Part shown: piece after piece, positions 1-18,321 of the stretch
How the letters are laid out: each line of letters opens with the position of its first letter
How positions within the stretch are numbered: the first letter of the stretch is position 1
Notes under the pieces: model-generated
The model's input: only the letters and a program-made list of their open reading frames with translations
Databases searched by the model: none
Told to the model about the DNA's origin: nothing
Source: Batillaria attramentaria
Taxonomy: Eukaryota > Mollusca > Gastropoda > Batillariidae
DNA: 64,000 nucleotides
Assembly: GCA_018292915.2 (NCBI GenBank)
Contig: JACVVK020000213.1
Coordinates: forward strand, 970,001 to 1,034,000
Direction: 5' to 3'
Translations under genes and position numbers: made by a program

Positions 1-282
1 TCTCATTTTATATTCATCTGTCATGCTGAGTAGAAAGAAAACTTATAAAGCAGACCACAAAAAAAAACAACCAAACAAATACACATACAACAACAACAAC
101 CAAACAACAACGACACCAACAACGAAAACAACCAAACGACGACGATGACAACAACAACAACGACAACAAACACCATACCAAACAAGAAGAAGAAGAAGAG
201 CAACAACAACAACCACCAAACATCAACAACAAAACACAGGGCAACTGGCAATTCAAAGAAACCCCGATTACGTGAAGCTTAC
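1..282. repeat. CAA/GAA-rich low-complexity intron sequence
   Basis: Positions about 60-240 are irregular (CAA)n and (GAA)n on the plus strand. They lie in the intron that follows GH31 exon 5 (donor GTAAGC directly left of 283). No further GH31 exon is visible here. Confidence 0.7.
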
Positions 283-6561
<6,279 letters not shown>

Positions 6562-7604
6562 CTGAAACAGAAAGAAAAATTGGTTGGTTGCTTGTAATTA
6601 GTTGTTAGCGGATTAACGGTTTATCAGTTAAACGGTTTTTATCTGTACTTTCCAAAAACTTTCCTCAAGGCCACGGATGTCAAACCGTGATTTGATACGG
6701 GGCCCTTGCTGGTGGGTTACCAGCGCATATCGCATACTGAATCACGTGCAACTCGCAAATCTTTTCCAAAGCCCGCGCCCGTGTAAAGAGAATGTTCACC
6801 AACTGAGACACCTCTCTCTCTCTCTCTCGTAATTTGTGATCTGAAGTAGCAAGGTTGCTATAGATGAATGTTTGCTCAGCGTATTCAAAGTTTATCTTGT
6901 TCATGCTCAAACCGTTTCCTTGTATCTCCACTGTGCACAACGAATAAATCTGTTTAAACAAGAGTGATAGGATAAGTGGTAGGTAGTTGCTCGATGTCAA
7001 ATGCTAACAATTGAGCAGCTACTTCAGTTTGACCGATAAGGTGCTCCCAAAAAACAAAAAAAAAACAAAACCAAAAAAAAAAACAAAAAACAAAAAAAGA
7101 TTTTTTTGTTACGCAAGTCGTAGGCCTCCCCACTAGGCCCTAGAGAGCTGCAGATTAGATAATAACCGGCCTGCAGTGGCTCCTAGTGGTTAGACGATTT
7201 CAAGGAAAACTGCGATTTTTGCATGGGCATTTAAGAAATAATATTTCGCACACTTCACATCATCGCGAGAGCGTGTCATTTGAGAAATCAATGTATTTCA
7301 AAAGATGAAACAGTTATGGTTATAAGAAATGCTGTTAGGATTACGCAATGACAGACGGTAAAACAAACCCTCAGCAAATCACCGTTAAAACGAACGAAGA
7401 AGAAGAAGAATATGTGTTCACCAGCGAGAAACTCCAGTTGTCAACGGGTCCCGTGTTTTATCACAAAGTTACCCCGCTGAAGTGTCGCCTAACTCGGTCG
7501 CAGTTTTAACAAGTCATCTTGACCCAGCTGTCTTGGTAATCCTAATATTTAAAGGCGGTGGTTGGAAGGCTTTGCAGAATTTGGAAATTGGACTTTTTAA
7601 ACAA
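6562..7604. other. Non-coding, no gene recognised
   Basis: This is AT-rich sequence upstream of the GH31 5' exon. It includes an A/CAAAA-rich tract at about 7049-7100 and a short (CT)n at about 6812-6829. It may contain the GH31 promoter and a 5' UTR exon, but I cannot place them. Confidence 0.4.
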
Positions 7605-7700
7605 GGGTGGGTGTATAGCGATTTAACGTCCTTGTCCACCACATAAGAGTGATATCAAAGGCGGAACTACGAGGAAAAAGCACAAGTTTTTGGTCCCAAG
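7605..7700 (-). mobile_element. SINE family 1, tail fragment
   Basis: Only the 3' half is recognisable (ATTTAACGTCC, CACCACATAAGAGTGATATCAAAGGCGG). The tRNA-like head is missing and the copy is more diverged than the others. Confidence 0.7.
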
Positions 7701-7770
7701 GATTTTTTGTTTGTCTGTTTAACTAGAGATCTGAAAAAAAACAACAACCAAACACAATAACAAGAATAAC

Positions 7771-7845
<75 letters not shown>
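7771..7845. repeat. (CA)n microsatellite
   Basis: An uninterrupted CA run of about 75 bases directly follows a CAATAACAA-rich stretch. Confidence 0.95.
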
Positions 7846-7846
<1 letters not shown>

Positions 7847-8089
7847 ATTATGGGGTATATTATGAGGTGTATCTGGTTTTACCCGTACACTATGCCAATT
7901 TATCATTTAGACTATCCAACATGATGATGATAATATCGACTGCAGGGCTTGCAGTTCCAAAATGGCAACATCATTGTTTCTTTATAATTAATAATAATAA
8001 ATTAATAATAAATGTTGGTATGTATGTAGGTGTCAGTGCTTGTTTGTATGACTGACTGTATGTCTGACAATATGTATGTAGTGTATACA

Positions 8090-8285
8090 TGTATAGATGT
8101 ATGTACGCTTTTATTCGCATTTATTTAGTTGATTATTTATCTATTACTCAGTCATGTGTTTATTTATCACCTTTTGTATACATTTGTAAAGCGCCTAGAG
8201 CCCCGGCTTCGGAGATTAGGCGCTATAGAAATCCTCATTATTATTATCATTATTATTTATTATTATTATTATTATTTATAATTAT
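8090..8285 (+). mobile_element. 3' end of a non-LTR retrotransposon with (ATT)n tail
   Basis: The sequence GTAAAGCGCCTAGAGCCCC...TTAGGCGCTATAGAAATCCTCATTATTATTATT is a typical 3' terminus of CR1-like elements in marine invertebrates. The same type of tail recurs near 8400 (minus), 21170 and 38550. No coding portion is seen for this copy. Confidence 0.6.
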
Positions 8286-8399
8286 ATGAAATTCAACGAT
8301 TTTTTAAAGATGTACCGTGACTTTATCATCACTGACTTTACAGATTTTGTACCGCACACGAGTACCTCACGTTTTTGACGTCTTTTCGGTTTTTGGACC

Positions 8400-8735
8400 C
8401 TGTATGCGATGATAATAATAATAATAATAATTTATTTATATAGCGCTTAATCTACATGTAAGGTAGTTCGAAGCGCTTAGAGTACAGGTAAAGAGACAGA
8501 TAGACGTGAAGGTTCAGGGCCAGGGCAACTGCATGTATGGTACTTAATAAGGAGATGGAGAAAGACGGAGGGAGTTTAGACGGAGCTTTGAGATGAAAAC
8601 AGGTAGGTTTTTAGATTTGTTTTGAAGGTTTCGAGGGAGGTTGACTGACGGAGCGAAAGAGGCAGAGAATTCCAGGCTTTTGGACCAGCGTAGGAGAAGG
8701 CTCAGGCCAGATTAACTGTTCCTTGGCGGCTCTTA
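8400..8735 (-). mobile_element. 5'-truncated non-LTR retrotransposon (CR1-like), 3' terminal part
   Basis: On the minus strand, reading from about 8700 to about 8590, one frame gives the usual C-terminus of such reverse transcriptase ORFs (AGPKAWNSLPLSLR, then FKTNLKTYLF and a stop). A 3' UTR follows, ending AGCGCTATATAAATAAATT and an (ATT)n tail at 8403-8430. Only the last part of the ORF remains. Confidence 0.75.
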
Positions 8736-8834
8736 CTGCAGTAAACACGAGTATAATCAAAGTGCAACACTCACACTGTGCCAAATTGTAATCCATGCAG
8801 ACGAATTAATTATGATTTTTTTTTTTTAATTGTC

Positions 8835-9231
8835 GGGGCGGTCGGTGGTCTAGAGGTTAAGAGACTTGTCACCAGTGCGAGAGGTCAGAGGTTCGAGTCC
8901 CACTCGGAGCAAAGAATTTTTCCTTCTCGTATGTGGCACCGTTCATTCGGGCCGATCGTCAGGGGGTTCTCTCCGGGTACTCCGGCTTCCTCCCCTTCTG
9001 CTTTGGAAATTTTCAGCCCACCAAATTAGAAAAAAAAATGCGAATTTAAATTCCGAAATTTAAATAGCTGAGCTGACCCTTCGCACCACGTGATTGTAAT
9101 GTGTTTATGTCCAGTGTGTGAGAGAATGTGTGTGATTCACGTGAGCGTGCCTGCTGGGTTCAGTTCGCGGCGCTTTGAGACGATTCATGAAATTGGCTAA
9201 AGCGCGAATACAATACTCATTATTATTATTA
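8835..9231 (+). mobile_element. SINE family 2, full-length copy
   Basis: A tRNA-like head (TGGTCTAGAGGTTAAG; box B GGTTCGAGTCC at 8890-8900) is followed by a roughly 300-bp body. It ends AAAGCGCGAATACAATACTC and an (ATT)n tail, which resembles the tail of the CR1-like LINE fragments nearby and suggests mobilisation by that LINE. Other copies are at about 40203-40440, 50090-50212 and 62965-63329. Confidence 0.85.
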
Positions 9232-9454
9232 CGAGCGTATTATTGAAGATACTGGTGCACAACCCCAAATTTACTTGGTACGATATGAGTTAATCCTTTA
9301 AATGTGTACCTGTAAGCAGGCTGCGTTGAAGTTTAGCCAATACCGGCAAACACAGACAAACGTGCCTTCACAAGTAGGCTAACACACCATCTTCTGTTTG
9401 GACAAGATCACATACCACCGTCCTCGTGCATTACAATGACCTGGGTTATGTGTA

Positions 9455-9940
9455 CGGAAAGGCTCAACCCTGTTCCGGGTCCGTCGATAACTCTAGGCCC
9501 CTGCGACGACGGCCAAGTCGGGCTAACCGAGACCGAGCCGAGCTAAGTGACAAAGAAAGAAAAAACAAAAATACTCGGTGACAAGGAAAGTGGACAGTTG
9601 CGAACAACTTTGAGGTTTCCGTGTTATTTCACGGTGTGCACAGAAGCGGTGAAAACTGTCGCATTCACCAGCACAGTACATTCTTAGCCTGTTTCGAGAT
9701 TATTGCCTGCATGAGTTGTCCCCCGTGCATACACAGATCCGCAGCATGCATGCATTTTTCGTGGAAGCTTTGTGCTCTGCCACGAAAAAGGCGTGCTTGT
9801 TGCGGCAAGGGAGACCGAGTATTTTTGTTTTTTTCCTTCTTAGGTATCGCTTAGCTCGGCTCGGACTTTGCCGTCGTCTCAGGGGCCTAGAGTTATCGAC
9901 GGACCCAGGACAGGGTTGGGAAAGGCTTCGTGACAGCACA
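9455..9940. mobile_element. MITE-like element with about 100-bp terminal inverted repeats
   Basis: The left arm (about 9465-9580: GGGTCCGTCGATAACTCTAG, GACGACGGC, GAGCCGAGCTAAG, ACAAAAATACTCGGT) is mirrored at about 9815-9925. The centre of about 240 bases has no convincing ORF. A similar arm end (ATTTTTGTTTTTGCCTTCTTAGGTATC) recurs near 41580, so the element is dispersed. Confidence 0.7.
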
Positions 9941-10188
9941 GGAAGATGACTTTTCTAAGGTCTTCGTTTTAAGACAAAATGAAGCACTTGCGTGACCTAA
10001 CCCACCTAGTAGAAGGTAACAAGTTTACGAAAAGACAACTTCAGTGATATTACCTGCCACTGGCGTTCACGAGTAAAGTGTAATCTGAACAAACATCCCG
10101 CCTGTAGACCCGTGGCTGCTCTTACGTATATTACGGTGTCAAAGAGATTGTACGGCAAAGACATTAGCTCTTACGAAAGGTCTCGTCT

Positions 10189-10191
<3 letters not shown>

Positions 10192-10265
<74 letters not shown>
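10192..10265. repeat. (CA)n microsatellite
   Basis: An uninterrupted CA run of about 74 bases. Confidence 0.95.
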
Positions 10266-10267
<2 letters not shown>

Positions 10268-10789
10268 AGCATTTACATCTCCACTAACCTTATAAAACAG
10301 ACTGTCTCGAGCGTTAACACGACCCCACAAGCTGCAAAAACAACTCTTGTCTTTTGTGCGGCCCAGTAAATCCGGCTTTTGACATGTCCCTCTAATTCAA
10401 ACTGGTCTTCGTCCAAGTCGCATACTTGTTGCCACGTGACTGATAAAGGCAAAGTGCGCGAACTGTTGGACAGCGTTTGGTCATTCAGCTGACCAGTGGA
10501 AGCTTATTACTGTTGCCTTTCTGAGAGACCTTTATCTGTGTGGGAGTAGGGGGTTACCGATAAGACTGCGAGGCTGGGCAGTCGTGTCGTCATTCAACAG
10601 GTTCTGGTGTCACCCTACCAGAGTGGAGTGCAAGAGTTCGTTCCGTGTTTCATGACAGAAACATGACAAGTTGTTTGGCTACATTTGGGTGGGCACGAAG
10701 GAGAATGGGATGAGGTTTTGGAATGAATGATTGGATGAATATGAATTGTACACGTTGATGACTGCATTTCACCCGGGAGCGGTCGTAGG
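10266..10789. other. Non-coding, no gene recognised
   Basis: This is unique-looking sequence between a microsatellite and a SINE. I see no exon with both splice signals and a meaningful reading frame. Confidence 0.4.
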
Positions 10790-10961
10790 AGGGTGGGGTG
10801 GTGTTTGAGTATTTAACGTCCTTTTTCACCACATGTGGGAGATATCAAAGTCGGGGCAACGAGAAAAACGCCAGCACAAATAATTGGCCCCAGCCGGGAT
10901 TCGAACTTCGAACCGAGCTTTGAGAGTCCAACGTTTTCACATTCGGCTATCCCGCCTCCCC
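10790..10961 (-). mobile_element. SINE family 1
   Basis: A full-length but diverged copy, running from the TTTAACGTCCTTTTTCACCACATG tail region to the CGCCTCCCC head. The box B analogue is damaged (GGTTCGAAGTTCGAATCC on the sense strand). Confidence 0.8.
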
Positions 10962-11018
10962 TCGACAAGACTGAAGAAGGCAGGCACAAATATTTTACCC
11001 ATCCGGGGAAGGGGCTGT

Positions 11019-11315
11019 AACAACAACAACAACAACAACAACAAACCAACTACCACCACAACCAACCACAACAAACCAATCAACCAACCAAACAACAACA
11101 ACAACAACAATATACAACCACCGCCACCACCACCAACAACAACCACAAACATACCACGGACGTGCGAAAATTATACCCCCCCCCCCAAAAAAAAAACAAA
11201 AAAACAACAACAACAAGCAAACAAACAAACAATCAAAAAAACAAAACAAAAAAACAACAACAACAAAGAAACAAAAACAAAACAAAACAAAAAGCACAAC
11301 AACAACAACAACAAC

Positions 11316-11366
<51 letters not shown>

Positions 11367-11442
11367 CAACAACAACAACAACAACAACAACCCAGTAAAC
11401 AAACAAACAAAAACCCCAAAACGACAACAACAACAACAACAA
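11019..11442. repeat. CAA/CAAA-rich low-complexity block with embedded (CA)n
   Basis: Long CAA, CAAA and CCA runs surround a clean (CA)n at about 11318-11365. Long open frames here are an artefact of composition. Confidence 0.9.
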
Positions 11443-12754
11443 ATAACTAGTTCGCGTGGCGTTGTACAAATGGCGGCGTGCTTACCTCAAGAGAAGCTAC
11501 TCGAATTTCCTTTACTACGGCGAGACACGGAAAGTACAACCAGTCTGTATTACAATACATTCGTCAGGCACCTACACGCATCTGCGCTAGTGCAGAAATC
11601 ACGTCTGAAAGCAAAGCTTTCCAGTAACTGATACAGCTCATGCTTCAACCCGAAACATCCACCTCAAACTCGAGTGCTGTCCCTAACCCTAGAGCACATA
11701 ATTTTTCAGGTTGAACTGCAGACTGTGATAGTTGTTCTGCTTTCGAATTCCTCCGTATACCGTTTGTGGCGTACATGCCTCGAACAGAAAATCAAGTGGC
11801 TGTGTTGTCGTTGTAAGCGGTAAAATTCTACCGTTTCTCGCGAGCTGCGGCGTGGGCAGAGCAATAATAATGAATCTCTTGACTGTCAGTACTTCCCGTC
11901 CTGCGTGGTCTACGCAGAGGCGCTTTTGAAATACAGGCGGCCAGGCGACCTTGCGTATAAATTGCGTATACCCCCCCCCCCCCCAACACACACACACAAA
12001 CCGGCTTCCCCTGTGCTGTGCCCTAGCTCATTATTCACACTGCAGCTGTCACATGACATGAGAAAAATAAGCAGCATAATGCCAACGATACTTCGGCTGC
12101 AAAGCGTGAATAAATGCTACTCTTTGTGCTTGGTTTGTTTGATATTGATACACCTGTGCAAGGGAATGGGTTAATTGTTTTCCCGGGACGAAATTATGAT
12201 CCAAAACATTGAGCAGTTCTCGTTTGCAACCCCATTCGAGCCTTTATTTAAATAATAATAAAAAAAATGACGGCGGTTTTTATGGAGCCTATTCTGTGGC
12301 AAGTTCTAAGCGCCTCACAAATTAGGGGACGGGGAGGGGGGAGGGAAGCCACGCAAGCAACAAAAACCATCTTGCAGCTAGGCAGGGGTAGTAGAACCAC
12401 TCAAGCAACAAAGACTGTCTTGCAGCAAAAGGAGAAGGGGGGGGGGGGGATACAAAAATACAAAAAGATGAATAAATACTGTCAAAATTATTGATCTTCT
12501 CTAAGGACACTTCCTTGCATTGAAATGCGCAGAGGCAGACACATGACTCTGTATATGCTATTTTGAGCATACCATGAGCGCCGTTGGCGTAGTGGACAAT
12601 CCTAGAACCAAACGTGGACTCGTCCAGCTTGCTTTGCATTGGAAACACAAAAGAATGCACCAAGAACTTCATAATTATATTCGACACGCTGTCTTTAGCA
12701 CAATAGAAGCGCCTCTGATGTAGCAGTCAGTCCCAGGACACGCACTGTTCCCGG

Positions 12755-13249
<495 letters not shown>

Positions 13250-13839
13250 TTAGCTTGTATGTCCAATGAGTGACCGTGGCCATTGTTTGGGTGCTGTCAC
13301 TAAAGTATGACTGAAGTACAGTCACTGAGACAGAGGGAGTGAGAACGCTCCATTTTCCCCTTTTTAGCTGGCAGAGCACAATTCTTTCTATACACGACCT
13401 AGCGCGACAAAGTCTACACACAATATCAGGGCAAGGAATTCGAAACATATGCAGTTCTATGTAGTTCTTTGTGTAGCCCCCAAAACACACTTTCCAACGA
13501 CTGCCAAATGGCCTATTTGCGGTATTCTACTGGTTGGAAAACGCAGAGCACGGCCACATGTTCCGTAAAAAGGTTCACGGTGGTTCATTCAGTGCTGTCT
13601 TGCTGCACACAATACGAGTGAATCTTACTTGAAATGCCTCTGAGGTAGACGTTCATGTCTGCTGAAATTAAGGTTATGTAGCGTTAACGAATCTGGCTAG
13701 CTAAACCGACTCACCTGTACGTTAAAGAAGAACAGGATGTCTTGTTGGCCGTCTACATGCAGCAATAGCTGTTTGTCATACTGTCTTACCCCGGCGAGAA
13801 GGAGATGGGTTACCCAGTTCAACTACGCAACAAACATTT

Positions 13840-14130
13840 GCGTCAACAAAGACGGGCTGAGGGGTATCAGCTCTGTAGGCCGGGTGGTACTTAATGCGTC
13901 TCAGCTCTCCACTCGCACTCAGATTGTGGGTATACGTCAACACAGACAGGCTGAGGGGTATCAGCTCTGCAGGCCTGGTGGTATTCAGTGCGACTCAGCT
14001 CTCCACTCGCACGCAAGTTGCGGGTAAACGTAAACACTGACAGGATGAGGGGTATCACCTCAGCTTGCCTGGTAGTAGTAATTAGTCTTACTCAGCTCTC
14101 TACTCGCAAGCTCGTTGCGCAATGTGACCA
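13840..14130 (+). repeat. Three tandem copies of a roughly 92-bp unit
   Basis: Each unit contains GCTGAGGGGTATCAGCTCTG, a GGCCTGGTGGTA-like stretch, CTCAGCTCTCCACTCGCA and a closing GTTGCGGGTA. Copies start near 13855, 13948 and 14040, and the third is the most diverged. No coding potential is evident. Confidence 0.85.
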
Positions 14131-14707
14131 TCGAATACCCGCAGTGTAAATCATTCCTATGTTTGCTAATATCAGGTGTTAGTCTTCGTTCTTATACAGC
14201 AGGGGTTAATGCTGCCATTTTTATTTTCGCAGATTATTCTGAACTGTTTTCGAGGTATCTATCGTTATACCACTTAGACACCTGGGACAGTGACAATTTG
14301 TAATGCTGGCACGGAGCCAGCAGAAGCGTACTCAATGACGAGGCGACCACACTGCGGGGCGCTCCAGTAGTGTAACAACAGTAGCAGAAATTGAAATGTC
14401 GACCTTTCCCGCAAACTGTCAAGAACACTGTATCGTATTTGAGAAAAGGACAAGCATACTGTACTGTGGTGTATACTTGTGTACCTGTTATTAGTGTCAA
14501 TGTACCTAGTTCTGTGTATGTATATATATATGTATAATGTATGGTCAAAAAAAAAAAAAAAAGAAGATTTTTTTCTTCCAAGTCATATGAACGAACTTCC
14601 GTGATTTTTTGGGACGGATGTAAAATCCGCATGTGAGATCGAGTTAAATTTTGTGAAAAAAAAAAAACAAACAAAACAAAACAAAAAAAAACACTGTATC
14701 GCACTAA

Positions 14708-15225
14708 AGGCCCCGATCCACGATCCCTCACGGCCGTACGGCACCGCCGTATGACTGCCTGATGAGGCATGCCGTACGGCGGGGAGCGCTACACGGTCTG
14801 GCAGTGCAATACGGCCCTGCCGGACGGAAGTACGTAATACAGTTTACCGTATACAGTTTTCGCTCCATGGCGCGTGTTTTGGTTGCGATTTCGACTGATC
14901 GTCTGGTGGAATGCTGTCTGAATGGCGTGCAGAGCTTTCCGCCGAACATTTGCATCTTTGTATGTTGGCAAATTTATGTCCCAAAAGACCGTATACTGTC
15001 CGTACAACTCGATCAGGAAACTCTGCTGCGCTCTGTTCAGGTCCGCCATCTTTCGGAGAGGTGTCTGCGATTAAAGCATTTTCATTGGCTGCCGGACGCT
15101 TGAGGGATGCCTCACGCCGGATGAAATAGAACATGCTGGATCGCCATCAGGTGACGTCACATTTTGCCCGTTGCCACGGGAATGGGCAGTGCCGTACGGC
15201 CGTGAGGGATCGTGGATCGGGGCCT
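14708..15225 (-). mobile_element. Harbinger-like MITE (37-bp perfect TIRs, TAA target duplication) carrying a MADF-like remnant
   Basis: The ends are perfect inverted repeats of 37 bases beginning AGGCCCCGATCCACGATC. They are flanked by TAA at 14705-14707 and 15226-15228, the 3-bp TSD typical of PIF/Harbinger. On the minus strand an ATG at 15049 opens a frame starting MADLNRAQQSFLIELYGQY and continuing FWD..LPTYKDANVRRKAL. This resembles the start of a MADF/Myb-SANT-type DNA-binding domain, as in the second protein of Harbinger elements. The similarity fades after about 50 residues, so this is a deletion derivative without transposase. Confidence 0.8.
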
Positions 15226-15357
15226 TAAGAGCTGTCATCAAGATAGAGATTTCTAGCGTTCAGGCGCACTCAGGCGCACTCACGAGCGAAAATACAGAGC
15301 TGGCAAAACGGGTTTCTACCAGTCAAAGAGAAACAACAATCTGGTAGTAAGATACTG

Positions 15358-15415
15358 CTTAGGCACCGTGGTGGAATGGACCCACTTCCTGATTTAAAAC
15401 AAAACAAACGCTGGT
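15358..15415 (+). mobile_element. Fragment of the GGGCCCGTATGTA MITE family
   Basis: AGGCACCGTGGTGGAATGGACC followed by CTTCCTGATTTAAAACAAAACAAA matches the interior of the two complete copies at 46550-46821 and 58798-59079. Confidence 0.5.
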
Positions 15416-15659
15416 CGAACGGCTTTTTTGTTCAGACGCTACGAGCGTGCAGCGAGCGGATTTCTCCGCCGGCCCGGCGCTGGACAATACATAAAGAGCG
15501 AAAGCGCGCGGTCAGCGGCGATTGACTGGCGTGGCGAGGAAAAAATAGGACCGTGTTTTATTTACTGGCGAGCCGACGGCGTCGCGCTTCAGTGCCCCTG
15601 GCGAACCGATTTAACTGGTGGAAGTGTATTAATTTACCTCTGGTAGGCTCGCAAACTTA

Positions 15660-16092
15660 CTTGCATACATACATACATACAGACATACATACATACATAC
15701 ATGCATACATACATACATACATACATACATACATACATACATACGTACGTACGTACGTACGTACATACATACATACATACATACATACATACATACATAC
15801 ATACGTACATACGTACGTACGTACGTGCATACATACATACATACATACATACATACATACATACATACATACATACATACATACATACATACATACATAC
15901 ATAATGTACACATATAGTTCATACACACATACATGACCATACATACATACATACATACATACATACATACATACACATACATGGGCATACATACATACAT
16001 ACAAACATACATGCACGCATACATACATACATACATACATACAAACATACATACATGGGCATACATACAACATACATACAGACATACACTGA
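15660..16092. repeat. (CATA)n tetranucleotide array with (CGTA) variants
   Basis: About 430 bases of CATA repeats with blocks of CGTA and scattered interruptions. All long frames here encode YVCM-type periodic peptides and are not genes. Confidence 0.95.
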
Positions 16093-16452
16093 TTTAAACC
16101 TCTTTCAAGAGTACATAACTCATACCGGTGAAACAGGGTCAGGATGTCCTTAGTTATGGCTGTTACCTTGAAATCGGATGTTTGTTTTAGGTCAAGAGAG
16201 GTGGCGTTATCACGGCTTTCCGCTGCACGCTGTTTTGTAAATTTTGTAAGTCATAGCTGTGTACCTTGGTGACGAAACCTTTTCATCTTCTGTAGCGATG
16301 ACGTCATGACGCTGCATTTTTTGGTGTCCGACCTGCACGCGTAACAAACCTCTCCAGAGCCAGGTACCCTCACCGGCCGGGCAAGCATTATGGATGGCCT
16401 GCGCCTAGGAAGATTAGAGATGATCTATGCGTAAAAGCACACACAAGTACCG

Positions 16453-16454
<2 letters not shown>

Positions 16455-16512
<58 letters not shown>

Positions 16513-16680
16513 TTTATTTTACAACGGAAGAGGTTATAGGCATACAAAGGCCATTTTCAAACTTGCCGTTACCACACTCCCATCAAAAAATCGAACAGAA
16601 GAATAGGAAGAGAAGGACAAAAAAAAAAAAAATTACTAAGAACAGGAAATCGCACACAGCTCACACACACATAAACACAC

Positions 16681-16722
<42 letters not shown>
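16455..16722. repeat. (GA)n microsatellites flanking a retroposon 3' end
   Basis: GA runs lie at 16455-16509 and 16684-16722. Directly after the first run comes CCTTTATTTTACAACGGAAGAGG, whose reverse complement (CCTCTTCCGTTGTAAAATAAAGG) resembles retroposon 3' ends at about 38895 (minus) and 43678 (plus). Confidence 0.7.
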
Positions 16723-16726
<4 letters not shown>

Positions 16727-17174
16727 TGCACGGAGTTGTACTAAACATATTGACTACATAATAAAGTCTACTTGCTAATCAGCACTTTTCGTAAACAGTC
16801 TATTGACCTGACCGTATTATTTTTTTTATAACCAGTAGGGGATTTCCCTTCAGTGTCGAGTCATTATGAATGGAAAATATTTTTCCCCCGAAGTATGGAC
16901 CACTGCATTAGAGCAAATATTATGTTTGGAAGAAAAGAAGTTTCGAAGTACGGAAAAATTTTAGTTCTGGCACACAATGCACTTTTGTTTTTGCCTCGGA
17001 GCAAACCCATAGCAACACACACGACAGATATGAAGCTACAAGCTTCGGTCGCCATTTTAACAACTTTGTTTCTATTTTTAGTAGTGACGTAGAAGTGTCG
17101 ACATTGTGAACAATGCGCTTTAGGTGCGGAAGCGATATATACATATAAGCTGTCTATGGTCGAAAAATAAGTTA

Positions 17175-17545
17175 CACAAAATATTGTGCGTAACGTGAAT
17201 CGACCAAGGGTGTGCTGAGACGAGAAACTAACAGTGATCAGCATCGTATGACTGATCAGATTCAAGTTATTTTCTCAGTCAGTTGTCGATCTGCCAGTCA
17301 CACTTTACTTCTTCAGTTTCAGTCACGTGATGCGCTCTCGGAGCATCACGGTTGTGATACACAAAATGTTATGCGTTACATGAATGGACTACAAAGGGCC
17401 GGCTACTGAGACGCGAAACTAGTGCTTACTGATTAGCATTGTATCAGATATATCGTATAATTATGTATTGTCACGGTCGGTTAGTCAGTCAGTCGCGGTT
17501 TCAGTACCTACGTTTCATATGCGGTTTTTAGATGGGCTAGTCTAC
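17175..17545 (+). repeat. Tandem duplication of a roughly 185-bp unit
   Basis: CACAAAATATTGTGCGTAAC at 17175 and CACAAAATGTTATGCGTTAC at 17360 begin two related units. Both contain TGAATSGAC, GAGACGMGAAACTA, TGATYAGCAT and TCAGTCAGT. The copies are about 80 percent alike by eye. They lie about 0.8-1.1 kb upstream of the first UBA-RING gene promoter. Confidence 0.7.
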
Positions 17546-18312
17546 CGGTTCACTGAGTGTGATCAGGATTATACCGCCGGCCAGCCGGCCATGTGCCTGT
17601 AGCGGGAATCAAATGTCTGTGATGAATTTAGGTTGTGCCAGCATATCATTCGACACCGAGGGTATAATGTACACATATCAGGACTCAGCCCGAATAATTC
17701 AACTCAAACTGAGGTGGTCTGCGTGCTGCGCAGATGGAGAGATGATTTTTCGCCGGCAGGCTCAGCATGAACTTATCGGGAAAACCCCAAACAAGCGTAG
17801 ATAAACTTGTTAGGAAGGAGATAAATGATAGTAACAGGATAAGCTGAACTATGCCGTTTTATGATATTCCTCTGGAATGCCATTTTTCAAAACGAACAGC
17901 TTTGGTACGTCAGATGTACAACATTATTTTGATGGTTGACGTTATGTAGATCAGTGGTCGTCTGCTTCTCTGTGCACCCATGCTTCTTAACCCGGCGTTA
18001 GCTCCCCTGAACAAGTCACGATGAAAGCAACAGTGACCCAGTTCGGCTTCGGGGGAAGCGTGGACATTCAGCGTGTCAAATGTGGCCCTGAAACTGTAAA
18101 AATGTGTCGATGCCAGCTTTGCAACTGGTTGTGACTGCTCGTCTACCTGTTACTATCAAATTAACAATCTGAAACTGATTTTGGGGCAGCGTCAAGTGGA
18201 CCATCCGGCTTCGCGAAGCTTGCCGAACTTTCCGGAGCGCGATTATTTTAGTGCCACGTCATCAACCAGAAAAGTCCGCTTCATTCTGGTTCTGAGCTGG
18301 CCTAGTTTCATG

Positions 18313-18321
18313 TATATAAAG
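18313..18321 (+). promoter_or_regulatory. Probable TATA box of the first UBA-RING gene
   Basis: TATATAAAG is preceded by GC-rich sequence and followed about 25-35 bases later by a probable transcription start near 18345. It fits a 5' UTR exon ending at 18534 (donor AACT|GTAAGC) spliced to an acceptor at 19806-19807. Confidence 0.55.

Noticed and set aside
9621..9949. 77-79 codon ORFs with cysteine-rich look
   Set aside because: They lie inside a fold-back MITE, overlap each other on both strands and show no conserved spacing.
14789..15129. The MADF-like frame as a host gene
   Set aside because: It lies entirely between perfect TIRs with a TAA duplication and is only half a domain, so it is treated as transposon content.
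15553..16085. Frames of YVCM/HTYI repeats
   Set aside because: Product of the CATA tetranucleotide array.
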